From JAFAGX01 sp035624215 (lineage in GTDB: Bacteria; Acidobacteriota; Terriglobia; Terriglobales; Acidobacteriaceae), in assembly GCA_035624215.1 (NCBI GenBank), contig DASPRY010000191.1, forward strand, positions 1 through 64,000: a DNA stretch of 64,000 nt, given 5' to 3'. The position numbers and the translations under genes were made by a program. Within the stretch, counting starts at the first letter, position 1, and every line of letters begins with the position of its first letter. Under the pieces are notes generated by a model that was given only the letters and a program-made list of their open reading frames with translations, did no database searches and was not told the DNA's origin. Shown here piece after piece: positions 1-9,393 of the stretch.

Positions 1-174
1 CTGCTGTCCGCGCAGTGATCCCCCGAGAATGCGTGACAGGCTCAGCACTGCCTGGCTACCGCAACGGAAACAAAAAGGAGTGGTGTTCTTGCTGATCAGC
101 TCACACTCCACGCAGAACACCGCAGTTTGGAGTTCGATGAAACTGATGTCCTGTCCTGTCAGCTTTTCTGCCAT
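1..174 (-). CDS. Zinc-ribbon protein, N-terminal fragment running off the window
   Basis: An open frame reads leftwards from an ATG at 172-174 through the window edge without a stop (58 codons). Residues 21-24 and 35-38 form two CxxC knuckles (CVEC, CFRC), the spacing of a small zinc ribbon. Only the N-terminus is present, so the function cannot be named. A GAF protein at 15457-16371 carries a similar ribbon, which hints at a related family, but this is inference. Confidence 0.6.
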   Translation of the reverse strand, partial: MAEKLTGQDISFIELQTAVFCVECELISKNTTPFCFRCGSQAVLSLSRILGGSLRGQQ

Positions 175-349
175 AAATACGGAAGACCGTTTTTCGGGGT
201 GTGAAGAAGAAGAAAAATAAATTGCCGAATCCAAAACCGAAAGTGGCGCCGCTGGTTCAAGACTGTGGATAACGACAAACAGATTCCATCTTGGGTTCGA
301 ACCGAGTCTCAGCGGCCTTGAATCTGTCTGCAACAGGGCGTCATCGATT

Positions 350-2854
350 ATGCTAGTAGTTGCCATGACGGCCCGCGCCAAAAACGTGAGTGAAACCACA
401 ACTGGAGTTTTGGAGGTCGCGAGTAGCGAGCGCGAGCATGTCTTCGAAGCGTTTCGGCGATGGGGATATCTCGAGGCCGACCTTGATCCACTCGGTTTCT
501 TCCATCCACTGCAGGTTCCCGAGCTGCAGATGGAGGGTGAATTGGCGCGCGAAGCGCGGCAGGTCTACTGCGGGACCATAGGGGTGGAGTTTGCCCATAT
601 CGCCGATCCTGAGCGACGCCATTGGATTCAGGAATACATGGAAGGGCCGCAGTCGTCGGTAAACCAGGAGGCGGTGCTCGATCAGCTCATCCGGGCAGAG
701 CTGTTCGAACTGGTGCTGCAACAACGTTACCTGGGAACCAAGCGATTTTCTCTGGAAGGCGTAACCGCGCTCATTCCCCTTGTCGACGAGATTTTGGGAA
801 CTGCGGCCCAACTCGGCGCTGTCGAATTGGTGATGGGCATGAGCCATCGTGGGCGCCTGAATGTCATCGTGCAAATCGCGAAACGGGCGCCGGAGGAAGT
901 TTTTGCCGGTTTTGAGGATGTCGATCCACGCAGCGTGCTGGGCAGTGGCGACGTGAAATATCACATGGGGGCAACCGGCGAGTATGTTACTCGCGACGGA
1001 GCAAAAGTCCACATTCATCTGGTTTCAAATCCCAGTCACCTCGAGGCGGTCGACCCGGTTACGGTGGGGCGAACGCGGGCAAAGCAGGACCGCGTCGGTG
1101 CGTTGGGCAAAGCGAAATACCTGCCGCTGCTGGTCCACGGCGATGCGGCGTTTGCCGGGCAAGGCATTTTGGCTGAGACTTTGAACTACTCCGACCTGCC
1201 GGGTTTTACAGTCGGCGGCACCATTCATGTGATCGCGAATAACCTGATCGGGTTTACGACCGTGCCGAAGGAGGCGCATTCGTCGCGCTCCTCGGCCGAG
1301 ATCGCGCGGCGCCAGGCGATTCCCATTTTTCACGTGAATGCCGAGGATGTTGATGCTGTGATTCGGGTCGCTCGAATGGCAACCGAGTACCGTTATCAGT
1401 TCGGCAGCGATGTAGTGATCGATCTGATCGGTTATCGGCGTCATGGCCACAGCGAGGTCGATGATCCCACCATCACCCAACCGCTGCTTTACAAGGCGAT
1501 TAAGGAACATCCCCCGTTATGGGAGATTTATGCCGAAGATATCGGCGCTGAAGATGTGCAGGGGCGAGTGCGGGTCATCCGCCAGGAATATGAAAACGCC
1601 CAGCAAGAAGCTGGTTCGCTTACCAAGAAGCCGACGCTCCGCGAACTGCCGAGGTATTGGAATGCATACCAGGGAGGGCGCTACAAGCCGGAGTACGCGG
1701 TCGATACTGGGTTGCCGCGGGAGGAATTAGAGGAAATAAGCGAGCGACTGGTTAGCTATCCAGCGGACTTCCACATTCATCCCAAGGTGAAAAAGTTGCT
1801 CGAGCAACGCGCCGAGATGGGCAGTGGCAAGCGAGCAGTGGATTACGGGATGGCGGAAGCGCTGGCTTTCGCCACTCTGGTGAAGGCAGGAATTCCTGTC
1901 CGGATGAGCGGGCAGGACAGCCGGCGCGGCACTTTCAACCAGAGGCATTCGGTTTTGGTGGACGTGGAAGACGAGCACGAATATGTTCCGCTGCAGAACA
2001 TCTCCGAGGGTCAGGGACGCTGCGAAATTTACAACTCGACGCTTTCCGAGGCCGGTGTACTCGGCTTTGAATACGGCTACAGCCGGGATTATCCTGAGGC
2101 ACTCGTCCTGTGGGAGGCGCAGTTTGGCGACTTTGCCAATGTCGCACAGGCGGTGATCGATCAATTTGTAAGCGCGGGAGAGGACAAATGGGGCCTGCTT
2201 TCCGGCCTGGTTCTACTCTTGCCGCATGGCTATGAGGGACAAGGCCCGGAACATTCCAGCGCTCGCATTGAGCGTTTTCTGCAACTGGCGGCCCGCGATA
2301 ATTTCCAGATTTGCCAGCCTTCGAATGCGGCGCAATATTTCCATCTGCTTCGCCGTCAGGCGCTTTCGCAATGGCGGAAACCCCTGGTCGTGTTCACGCC
2401 CAAGAGCATGCTGCGCCATCCCGACGCATCCTCACCTATCGAGCACCTGACTCAGCGATTCCTAAGCGTGCTGCCGGACATGGAAGTCGAAAATGCGACG
2501 CGGGTGCTCGTGTGTACTGGGAAAATCGGCCATGAGCTGCGCGAGGAGCGGAAGAATCGTCAGGACCGATCCACTGCAATCGTCTTCGTCGACCAGCTCT
2601 ATCCCTTTCCTGAAGCCGAACTCTTGGCGGAGCTGGAGCGTCATTCGAGCGCCCGGGATATTGTCTGGGTGCAGGAAGAGCCCGCCAACATGGGAGCGCT
2701 GTTTTATATGCTTCCCCGGCTGCGTCATATCGCGGGCGAACGATCGGTACGTTCGGTGAAGCGTTCGGCCAGTCCTAGCCCCTCCACCGGTTCGGCCAAG
2801 GCCCACGAGATGGAGCAGAAAACTCTACTCACGCTGGCGTTTTCCGCCAAGTAG
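350..2854 (+). CDS. sucA: 2-oxoglutarate dehydrogenase E1 component (SucA), short N-terminus
   Basis: Thiamine-diphosphate decarboxylase of the TCA-cycle 2-oxoglutarate dehydrogenase complex. Visible signatures are the MGMSHRGRLNV block near residue 162, the NPSHLEAVDPV segment, the ThDP-binding HGDAAFAGQG near residue 264 and GHSEVDDP near 366, followed by the transketolase-like C-terminal half. At 834 residues it lacks roughly the first 90-100 residues of the E. coli enzyme, the region linked to E2 contact; an in-frame stop at 218-220 and no good start further upstream argue this is real. The start could also be ATG 365. No E2 or E3 gene is adjacent. Its 3' end overlaps the convergent Sel1 gene by 30 bp. 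Confidence 0.93.
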   Translation: MLVVAMTARAKNVSETTTGVLEVASSEREHVFEAFRRWGYLEADLDPLGFFHPLQVPELQMEGELAREARQVYCGTIGVEFAHIADPERRHWIQEYMEGPQSSVNQEAVLDQLIRAELFELVLQQRYLGTKRFSLEGVTALIPLVDEILGTAAQLGAVELVMGMSHRGRLNVIVQIAKRAPEEVFAGFEDVDPRSVLGSGDVKYHMGATGEYVTRDGAKVHIHLVSNPSHLEAVDPVTVGRTRAKQDRVGALGKAKYLPLLVHGDAAFAGQGILAETLNYSDLPGFTVGGTIHVIANNLIGFTTVPKEAHSSRSSAEIARRQAIPIFHVNAEDVDAVIRVARMATEYRYQFGSDVVIDLIGYRRHGHSEVDDPTITQPLLYKAIKEHPPLWEIYAEDIGAEDVQGRVRVIRQEYENAQQEAGSLTKKPTLRELPRYWNAYQGGRYKPEYAVDTGLPREELEEISERLVSYPADFHIHPKVKKLLEQRAEMGSGKRAVDYGMAEALAFATLVKAGIPVRMSGQDSRRGTFNQRHSVLVDVEDEHEYVPLQNISEGQGRCEIYNSTLSEAGVLGFEYGYSRDYPEALVLWEAQFGDFANVAQAVIDQFVSAGEDKWGLLSGLVLLLPHGYEGQGPEHSSARIERFLQLAARDNFQICQPSNAAQYFHLLRRQALSQWRKPLVVFTPKSMLRHPDASSPIEHLTQRFLSVLPDMEVENATRVLVCTGKIGHELREERKNRQDRSTAIVFVDQLYPFPEAELLAELERHSSARDIVWVQEEPANMGALFYMLPRLRHIAGERSVRSVKRSASPSPSTGSAKAHEMEQKTLLTLAFSAK

Positions 2855-3811
2855 CGAGAGACCACCTATGGGCACATCGTCCTCGAAGGCGGACAAACCG
2901 GGACGCGGCGTACTCAAAGTTTCGACCGATCCCGTTTCTAGAGCCGTGCCGAACTCGTCGTTTCCGCGGAGCCGGGCAACGATGACTGCAAGATTGTGCC
3001 GTGCCTCAGCAGACCCGTTGGCGGCTGCCAGACGGTACCAGCCTTCGGCTTGCGCATAGTCTTGTGAAACGCCTCGCCCATGCTCATATGCGAAGCCAAG
3101 CTGATTCTGAGCGGCCGCTGAACCATGGGCGGCGGCCTTTCGAAACCATTTGAGGGCCTCAGTCAGATCCTGCGGCACCGCGGTTCCGTGGAAATACATT
3201 TGCCCCAGGCCGAACTCCGCGGGCGGGAAGCCGGCTTTTGTGGCTGCGCGATACCACTTGATCGCCCGTTTCCCATCAAGGGGAACAGCGCGGCCGTGGG
3301 AATACATCAACCCTAAGTTTGTTTTCGCCGGCGCATAGCCCTGAGCTGCGGCCTTGCGGTACCAAAAGACCGCAGTTGCGTCACTCTGCACAACCCCGCG
3401 ACCCAGCGCATACATGAATCCCAGATTGTTTTGTGCCGCGGGATGGCCTTGGTCCGCGGCGCGCATATACCAGCGAACCGCTTCAAGATCACTTTGCGGC
3501 ACGCCAAGTCCGCGGACGAACAACCCGCCAAGATTGTTCTGGGCGGCGGGATTGCCGTGATCAGCGGCCTGCTTATACCAACTCGCGGCCTGTGCATAAT
3601 CACGTTGCACTGCAACGCCGGTGTCGTACGCCAGTCCCACACGAAACTGCGCCTCGGGGTTACCCTCCTTCGCCTTCTCCAGCAAACGGGGGAAGTCAGG
3701 CGGCGCCTTTAATGCCTGATCAAAGAGTTCTTCCGGTCCGCATCCCGGAGTCGCACCACTTCGAATCACAAAAGATAGAACCAGCAACAGCGTGAAAGCA
3801 TGTGATCTCAT
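2825..3811 (-). CDS. Secreted Sel1-repeat protein
   Basis: 328-residue protein with an N-terminal signal peptide (hydrophobic TLLLVLSFVI, then Ala/Gly before Cys-24) and about six tandem Sel1-like repeats of 36 residues, each with the A..WYxxAAxxGxxxAQxxLGxxYxxGxGV pattern. These alpha/alpha superhelical repeats usually serve as protein-interaction scaffolds in the envelope. The 'ATPGC' context could also be a lipobox-like site, but it is not canonical. The 3' end overlaps convergent sucA. The partner is unknown. Confidence 0.85.
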   Translation of the reverse strand: MRSHAFTLLLVLSFVIRSGATPGCGPEELFDQALKAPPDFPRLLEKAKEGNPEAQFRVGLAYDTGVAVQRDYAQAASWYKQAADHGNPAAQNNLGGLFVRGLGVPQSDLEAVRWYMRAADQGHPAAQNNLGFMYALGRGVVQSDATAVFWYRKAAAQGYAPAKTNLGLMYSHGRAVPLDGKRAIKWYRAATKAGFPPAEFGLGQMYFHGTAVPQDLTEALKWFRKAAAHGSAAAQNQLGFAYEHGRGVSQDYAQAEGWYRLAAANGSAEARHNLAVIVARLRGNDEFGTALETGSVETLSTPRPGLSAFEDDVPIGGLSLLGGKRQRE

Positions 3812-4050
3812 TCCCCACCTCGCATCTGCGGGAGCCGCGACTGCAGCTTCGACGCGGGCGGCGGAAAAATGTCACATCACACGGTTCCGAAGTAACAATT
3901 GTTTACAGAAGAAACCGCGATCAACACCGAACAAAAGCTGTTGAGTGACGACGCGACAAAACACAATTGCATGTCTTATTTCTGTTGAGTTCTGTTTGCG
4001 TTTTCTTGGATCAAGAAATCGGGCGGACGGAACAGCATCGTCTACGTTAA

Positions 4051-4662
4051 TCAGGTCGACGCGGGCCTTTCTGTGACCGGTTTCCCCATGGGTCCAGGCA
4101 AGGGGGCCTTGGCTCCTCCCATGGCTTCGGCTTTCAGTAAAACGTCGAGGCTGGAATAAGCGTAAATAGTAGACGCATGATTCTGCATCAAGCCGCCAGT
4201 ATCTGCCGTCGGACCATAGTTGCTATGCAAATCGCGGCCGAGCATCCGCAGCATAGCCATCTGCTGTCCGCGATGATGTGCAGTGTGAGAAATTCGCCGC
4301 ACCATCACCCACACGCGGGAACGTTGCACATCAAAGAACTTCGTACTTTCTTCCCACCAGGTGTCGTCTTTTGTGCTTAAAGCGGCTAACCGTTTGGCGC
4401 TGTCTTCGGTGTAACGCTTTATGAACTCGAGGCGAGTCTCCTGCTTCGGCAATGGAGGCGCACTCACGTCAATGCCGAGCATATTGCGGAACCAAAGATC
4501 TTCGCTGACGCACTGATGCACCATTTGCTCGAGGATGCTGCGTCCTCGAGGATCAGCGGCGCGCGGGCGTATTGGGAAATCTTCGTCCTTGAATTCGCTC
4601 CATACACTAATGACTTTGATTCGCTCCGTAGCATAGGTCTCGACCAAGAAGTCATAGCGCAT
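4051..4662 (-). CDS. DinB-like four-helix bundle protein
   Basis: 203 residues with the DinB/YfiT layout: an N-terminal helix, a conserved His in 'EQMVHQCVSED' near residue 49, and the paired HTAHHRGQ motif near residue 130, which together form the metal triad of the family. Members act as thiol or small-molecule transferases or have no known role. It is transcribed divergently from the hydantoinase gene at 4728; the 65-bp gap must hold both promoters. The substrate is unknown. Confidence 0.82.
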   Translation of the reverse strand: MRYDFLVETYATERIKVISVWSEFKDEDFPIRPRAADPRGRSILEQMVHQCVSEDLWFRNMLGIDVSAPPLPKQETRLEFIKRYTEDSAKRLAALSTKDDTWWEESTKFFDVQRSRVWVMVRRISHTAHHRGQQMAMLRMLGRDLHSNYGPTADTGGLMQNHASTIYAYSSLDVLLKAEAMGGAKAPLPGPMGKPVTERPAST

Positions 4663-4727
4663 CGCTGGTTCTCCGCCGATGAGGCAAATGTACGTTCAAG
4701 ATGGTACGCTAGCGTTCCGATTTCCGC

Positions 4728-6770
4728 ATGAACCACGGTGCTCGATCCCGATCCACTTGTATTGCCATTGATACCGGCGGCACGTTTACGGACTGCATTT
4801 GGTTAGATAAGGGCAAGCTGCGTATCCTCAAGGTATTCTCGACGCCGAGTGATCCTTCGCGGGCGATCACCGAAGCTTTACAGCAGATCAGAGTCGAGGG
4901 CCGACTGATTCTGCTACACGGCACCACGGTTGGCACAAACACAGTCCTGCAGCGCAAAGGGGCACGGCTGGCCCTGGTCACCACCGCCGGATTTGAAGAT
5001 GTAATCGAAATCGGGCGGCAGGCCCGTCCCAAGCTATACGATTTGTTCTTTGATCGGGTGGAACCTCTGGTTCCTTGCGAGCGGCGTTTCGGAGTGGAGG
5101 AACGCACATCCAACGAGGGCAAGGTGTTGCGCCAGCCCAGTGAGGCGGATTTGCGGATGCTGGCGGAGAAGTTGTCACAGGCGAATCCGGAGGCGATAGC
5201 CATTTCCCTGCTGTTTTCGTTCGCCAATCCGCAAAATGAGAAACAAGTTGCGGAAGGTCTGGAAAACCTGCACGTGCCGCTATCGATCTCGCACGAAATT
5301 CTCCCCGAGTTCCGCGAGTATGAGCGGACCAGCACGGTGGTAATGAACGCATATCTGCAGCCGGTCATGCAAAACTATCTCGAGAACCTGCAACGGCGGG
5401 TGTTGGCTCGTCGTCGCGCGACCTCGCTGTTTGTAATGCAATCAAGCGGTGGGATTACCGCTCTGCAGGCGGCGGCCCGACACCCGGTGCGTACACTGCT
5501 TTCGGGCCCGGCTGGAGGCATAGTCGGGGCGGCCAAAATGGCCAAGCGCAGCGGGTTTGTGCGCATCATCTCCTTTGATATGGGCGGCACTTCGACCGAC
5601 GTTTCACTGGTGGATCGCGAGGCCAAGCCGAGCAGCCAATCTGAAATTGCCGGCCTTCCCGTCGGCGTGCCCATGTTGGACATCCACACAGTGGGAGCGG
5701 GTGGAGGTTCGATTGCGCGCTTCGACGCTGCCGGCGCTTTGCGGGTAGGTCCGGAATCTGCCGGCGCTGATCCCGGACCGATCTGCTACGGCCGTGGCAC
5801 CGAGCCAACTGTCACCGATGCCAACCTGCTTCTTGGACGCGTGCGGGCGGATCGTTTCCTCGGCGGCAATTTCATACCCGATGTGGAGCGGACGCGGCGA
5901 GTGGTGACGGAGTGGTTGAACAAAAGCACAACGAAACTTTCACTCGGACAGTTCGCGGCAGGGATCATCCGGGTAGTAAATGCGACCATGGAGAAAGCCA
6001 TCCGCGTGGTTTCCATTGAGCGTGGTTACGATCCGCGGCAATTCGCATTGGTCGCATTTGGCGGAGCAGGAGGTTTGCACGCTTGCGAATTGGCCGAGGC
6101 TCTGGCTATCCCCTGGGTGATTGTGCCCGCGCTTCCGGGAGCGCTTTCTGCTTTCGGCATTCTGGTAAGTGAAGTTGTTAAGGATTACTCCAGAACCGTA
6201 CTGTGGCGGGCCCTGGATGATCTCCCGTTGCGGCGAATCGATGAGGAGTTTGGTTTGCTGCGCCGCGAAGCGGAAAGCGATTTCCGAACAGAAAAGTGGC
6301 ATGGTAGGGTCGTGCACCGCAGCAGCGTGGACGTGCGCTACCGCGGCCAGGGCTATGAACTCAATATCCCGTACACCCGCGGCCTGCACGACGCGTTCCG
6401 CCGTGAGCATGTGCGGCGCTATGGATACAGCTACCCCCGACGGGAGATTGAACTGGTGACGCTGCGATTACGAGCGACAATGAAATCGCCAATGGGGCAG
6501 CTGACCAGTGGGCGATTAAGTGTGATGACTCCGGCGGAACCGGTTATCGCCCATGTCGATCGCGCTCCGGTTTCCTTTGATGGAAGGAAATTGTCTGCGT
6601 CGATCTGCCCCCGCGACTGCCTGCAGCCGGGGAAGCGGCTGGCCGGCCCTGCCATCGTGACGGAATACAGCGCGACGACAGTGATTCCACCCGGGAAGCA
6701 GTTTTGGATTGATCACAACCGTAATCTGCTCATCCAAATAACGTCCGCGAAGGCGCGTGCCACCGGCTAA
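4728..6770 (+). CDS. hyuA: Hydantoinase/5-oxoprolinase subunit A (HyuA family)
   Basis: ATP-dependent hydrolase of cyclic amides (hydantoins or 5-oxoproline). The N-terminal hydantoinase domain opens with IDTGGTFTD (residues about 14-22) and the catalytic hydantoinase A core contains DMGGTSTDVSL near residue 284, both phosphate-binding loops of the actin-like ATPase fold, plus GAGGGSIA. 680 residues is normal for the A subunit. The usual partner HyuB is not adjacent, so it may pair with a distant subunit or act alone. The ATG at 4728 is preceded by a TACGCT hexamer 17 bases upstream and no clear Shine-Dalgarno, suggesting a short leader. Confidence 0.88.
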   Translation: MNHGARSRSTCIAIDTGGTFTDCIWLDKGKLRILKVFSTPSDPSRAITEALQQIRVEGRLILLHGTTVGTNTVLQRKGARLALVTTAGFEDVIEIGRQARPKLYDLFFDRVEPLVPCERRFGVEERTSNEGKVLRQPSEADLRMLAEKLSQANPEAIAISLLFSFANPQNEKQVAEGLENLHVPLSISHEILPEFREYERTSTVVMNAYLQPVMQNYLENLQRRVLARRRATSLFVMQSSGGITALQAAARHPVRTLLSGPAGGIVGAAKMAKRSGFVRIISFDMGGTSTDVSLVDREAKPSSQSEIAGLPVGVPMLDIHTVGAGGGSIARFDAAGALRVGPESAGADPGPICYGRGTEPTVTDANLLLGRVRADRFLGGNFIPDVERTRRVVTEWLNKSTTKLSLGQFAAGIIRVVNATMEKAIRVVSIERGYDPRQFALVAFGGAGGLHACELAEALAIPWVIVPALPGALSAFGILVSEVVKDYSRTVLWRALDDLPLRRIDEEFGLLRREAESDFRTEKWHGRVVHRSSVDVRYRGQGYELNIPYTRGLHDAFRREHVRRYGYSYPRREIELVTLRLRATMKSPMGQLTSGRLSVMTPAEPVIAHVDRAPVSFDGRKLSASICPRDCLQPGKRLAGPAIVTEYSATTVIPPGKQFWIDHNRNLLIQITSAKARATG

Positions 6771-6821
6771 TTCAATTGTTTCAATTTGGTTACAAACGGC
6801 CCAAGATTGCAGGTCCCCGGC

Positions 6822-6827
6822 TACAAT
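6822..6827 (+). promoter_or_regulatory. -10-like TACAAT directly upstream of the phoB start
   Basis: TACAAT ends only 6 bases before the GTG start at 6834, so transcription would begin at or next to the start codon. No Shine-Dalgarno is visible, consistent with a leaderless message. No good -35 hexamer at standard spacing is seen. Confidence 0.45.
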
Positions 6828-6833
6828 ATCTTT

Positions 6834-7526
6834 GTGAAACCAACGATTTTTGTAGTGGAGGATGATCCAGATATTTCGCGGCTGGTGCGCCACCATTTGG
6901 AGGCCGCAGGATTTGTGGTAAAACTCTTTCTCACCGGCCACACGGTAGTCGCCGAATCTGAGAAGCAGCGACCGACCCTCATTATTCTGGATATCATGGT
7001 TCCTGGCAAAGATGGATTGGAACTGTGCCGGCAGATTCGACAGACGCAGTTGCTCTCTTCGACGCCTATTATCTTTTTGACAGCGAAAAGCGGCGAGGCG
7101 GACCGCATTCTTGGCCTTGAGCTTGGCGCCGATGACTATATTCCCAAGCCGTTCAGCCCACGTGAGTTGGTCGCTCGGGTCAAGGCTGTGTTGCGGCGCT
7201 TTGAACGTCCGCTTTCGCAATCGCCGATGCGCATTGGGGATATTGAAATTGATCCCGGGGCCATGACGCTCAGCGTGAGCGGACAGCCGGTAACCACCAC
7301 GGCAACGGAGTTCCGCCTGCTGGATTACTTTGCCCGGCATCTGGGACGTGTTTTTAGCCGAGACCAGCTTCTGGATTCGGTTTGGCGTGATACGGCATAC
7401 GTTACGCCACGCTCCGTCGATGTCTATGTACGCCGCATTCGCGAGAAGATCGAGCCGGATCCCGAAAATCCACGGTATCTGAAAACCGTGCGCGGGGCAG
7501 GGTATCGTTTTGAGGCTCCGAAGTGA
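6834..7526 (+). CDS. phoB: OmpR/PhoB-family response regulator
   Basis: Phosphate-responsive transcription factor by context. Receiver domain with acidic pair EDD, phospho-acceptor Asp-53 (IILDIMVPG) and the PKPFSP lysine near residue 103; C-terminal winged helix with the DVYVRRIREKI recognition region and GAGYRF ending. GTG 6834 is chosen over the upstream in-frame ATG 6786 because homology starts at KPTIFVVEDD. Its stop overlaps the kinase start by 4 bases (GTGA), so the pair is translationally coupled, and PhoU follows. A Pho-box-like array lies before the PiT gene at the far end of the window. Confidence 0.88.
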   Translation: MKPTIFVVEDDPDISRLVRHHLEAAGFVVKLFLTGHTVVAESEKQRPTLIILDIMVPGKDGLELCRQIRQTQLLSSTPIIFLTAKSGEADRILGLELGADDYIPKPFSPRELVARVKAVLRRFERPLSQSPMRIGDIEIDPGAMTLSVSGQPVTTTATEFRLLDYFARHLGRVFSRDQLLDSVWRDTAYVTPRSVDVYVRRIREKIEPDPENPRYLKTVRGAGYRFEAPK

Positions 7527-9283
7527 GAAACAGGATTTTTTTCAAACTTCTCGCCGCCTTTGTGCTCGTGATTGTTGCCGGCACGGTTACGCTGGACATT
7601 TCCATCCGCCGCGCCTGGGAAGATTCTTTGCGAGAAACTATTGAGAGCAATCTGCGGCAGAAGGCAGTGATGTTTGCGGACCGTGTTCGTAGCGATCGCG
7701 GCAGCAGCCTGCAGCAGATCGCCTCGCAGGAAGCCAAAGCGGCTGGGGCACGCGCCACCATCATCGATGTGACAGGAGGAGTGCTGGCGGACTCCGAGAC
7801 TGATGCCGCGTCCGCGAACAACCAGGCAGAAGAGCCGGAATTTGTCGCTGCCTTAAAAGGGGAAATTGGGGTAGCAAAGCGTAGCAGTGAGAGGCTAGGC
7901 GTTCCCTTCCTATACGTAGCCGCTCCGATTTCCGGGGGCGCGGTGCGGTTCGCGTATCCGTTGTCGGAGCTGGAAGCGAGTACCGCCCGGAGCCGCCACA
8001 CCCTCCTGCTTGGTTCCGCGATCGCATTTCTGGCAGCGCTCTTAATCGCGGGAGTGGCGGCACAGTTGACTGCGCGCCGTTTGCGCAACATCGTCCAATT
8101 TTCAGAGCGTATCGCCGCCGGTGATCTGGGGGCGCGCATCTCCGAGGTGTCGGGCGATGAAATTGGTCAGCTCGCGGCGGCGCTCGACAAAACCGCACGC
8201 CATTTACAAAGAAATTTTGAGGCGCTGCAGACCAGCCAACGCCAGCTTGAAATTCTGCTCAACAGCATGGAAGACGCTGTCATTGCGATCGGGCCCGATA
8301 ACCGTGTCCAGTGGGCGAATCAGCGGATGGAGAAGCTGCAACACACTCGCTTGAGCGCTCCGGTGGTGGAAACCGTGCGCGATCCTGACTTCTTGCGCGT
8401 CATCCGCGGCGCCAATGAGCTGCGAACGGTGCTCACCGCCCGCGCGACCTCCGTGGTTCGCGGTCGCGTTTTTGATGTAACCGCTGCGCCGATGCCCGAA
8501 GGCGGGGCCGTCGCCGTTCTTCGCGATCTCACCGAAACGGTGCGGATGGAGAAGACTCGGCGCGACTTTATCGCCAATGTTTCGCACGAGCTGCGCACGC
8601 CGCTTACTTCCATCCAGGGATACGCGGAAACGCTGCTGGATGGCAGCAATGAAAACAACCATGCCCGCGAGTTTTTGGAGATCATTCGTAAGAATGCGAG
8701 CCGCATGTCGCGTTTGACCGAGGATTTATTGACGCTGGCGAGAGTGGAATCCGGCGAGCAGCGTTTTGACACCCAGCCTGTGATGGCAGGGGAACTTCTG
8801 AACGACGCTGTTGAGAGCTTTCAGGAGCAGGCTCGCGCACACGGCATAGAGCTGCAAGTTGAGAATAGCTCTCAAGCCGCGGTCAACGCCGATCGTGAGG
8901 CGATCCATCAGGTGTTTTCTAATCTGATTGACAATGCCCTGAAGTATGCTGCTGCGGGCGGCCGTTTGGTTCTTGGTGCGCGGCCCGCAGCGGATAGAGT
9001 TGAATTCTACGTACGTGACTTTGGGGCGGGCATTGCGTCGGAGCATTTGCCCCGGCTCTTTGAACGCTTCTATCGCGTGGACAAGGCGCGCTCTCGGGAG
9101 TCTGGTGGCACCGGTCTGGGGTTGGCCATTGCGAAACACATCGTATTGGCGCACGGTGGCGTTATCTGGGCTGAGAGCGAACTTAACCACGGATCGGTGT
9201 TTTTGTTTACCCTGCCGCTCGCAACCGTTCCCGAGCTGGTCAAGACAGCGGACGGAACCGTTCCAGAATTTACTGAACTTTAA
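7523..9283 (+). CDS. phoR: PhoR-like sensor histidine kinase
   Basis: Membrane sensor kinase partner of the preceding regulator. Order: N-terminal TM helix (residues about 5-25), extracytoplasmic region, second TM helix (about 165-185), HAMP, PAS near 245-340, HisKA with phospho-accepting His-355 (NVSHELRTPL), and HATPase with N, G1 (DFGAGI) and G2 (GGTGLGLAI) boxes. GTG start at 7523 overlaps the regulator stop. Together with phoU this is the normal phosphate-sensing arrangement; the Pst transporter itself is not in the window. Confidence 0.9.
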   Translation: MRNRIFFKLLAAFVLVIVAGTVTLDISIRRAWEDSLRETIESNLRQKAVMFADRVRSDRGSSLQQIASQEAKAAGARATIIDVTGGVLADSETDAASANNQAEEPEFVAALKGEIGVAKRSSERLGVPFLYVAAPISGGAVRFAYPLSELEASTARSRHTLLLGSAIAFLAALLIAGVAAQLTARRLRNIVQFSERIAAGDLGARISEVSGDEIGQLAAALDKTARHLQRNFEALQTSQRQLEILLNSMEDAVIAIGPDNRVQWANQRMEKLQHTRLSAPVVETVRDPDFLRVIRGANELRTVLTARATSVVRGRVFDVTAAPMPEGGAVAVLRDLTETVRMEKTRRDFIANVSHELRTPLTSIQGYAETLLDGSNENNHAREFLEIIRKNASRMSRLTEDLLTLARVESGEQRFDTQPVMAGELLNDAVESFQEQARAHGIELQVENSSQAAVNADREAIHQVFSNLIDNALKYAAAGGRLVLGARPAADRVEFYVRDFGAGIASEHLPRLFERFYRVDKARSRESGGTGLGLAIAKHIVLAHGGVIWAESELNHGSVFLFTLPLATVPELVKTADGTVPEFTEL

Positions 9284-9393
9284 CAACAGCTTAGCTGTGA
9301 GAAACTTATGCTGGTCGCGTGCTTGAGAATTCCGCCAGGCGCCGAAACCAGCCGGGATTTCCGCGTCCGCCAATTCGCGAGAGAGATGCTGAG

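Noticed and set aside
29..220. Plus-strand frame of 63 codons at the left edge
   Set aside because: It is antisense to the zinc-ribbon frame on the minus strand, which has clear CxxC knuckles; the plus frame has no recognisable feature.
285..312. GGTTCGAACC resembling a tRNA T-loop
   Set aside because: The flanking bases do not form a 5-bp T-stem in tRNA register, and no acceptor, D or anticodon arm or CCA end fits around it.
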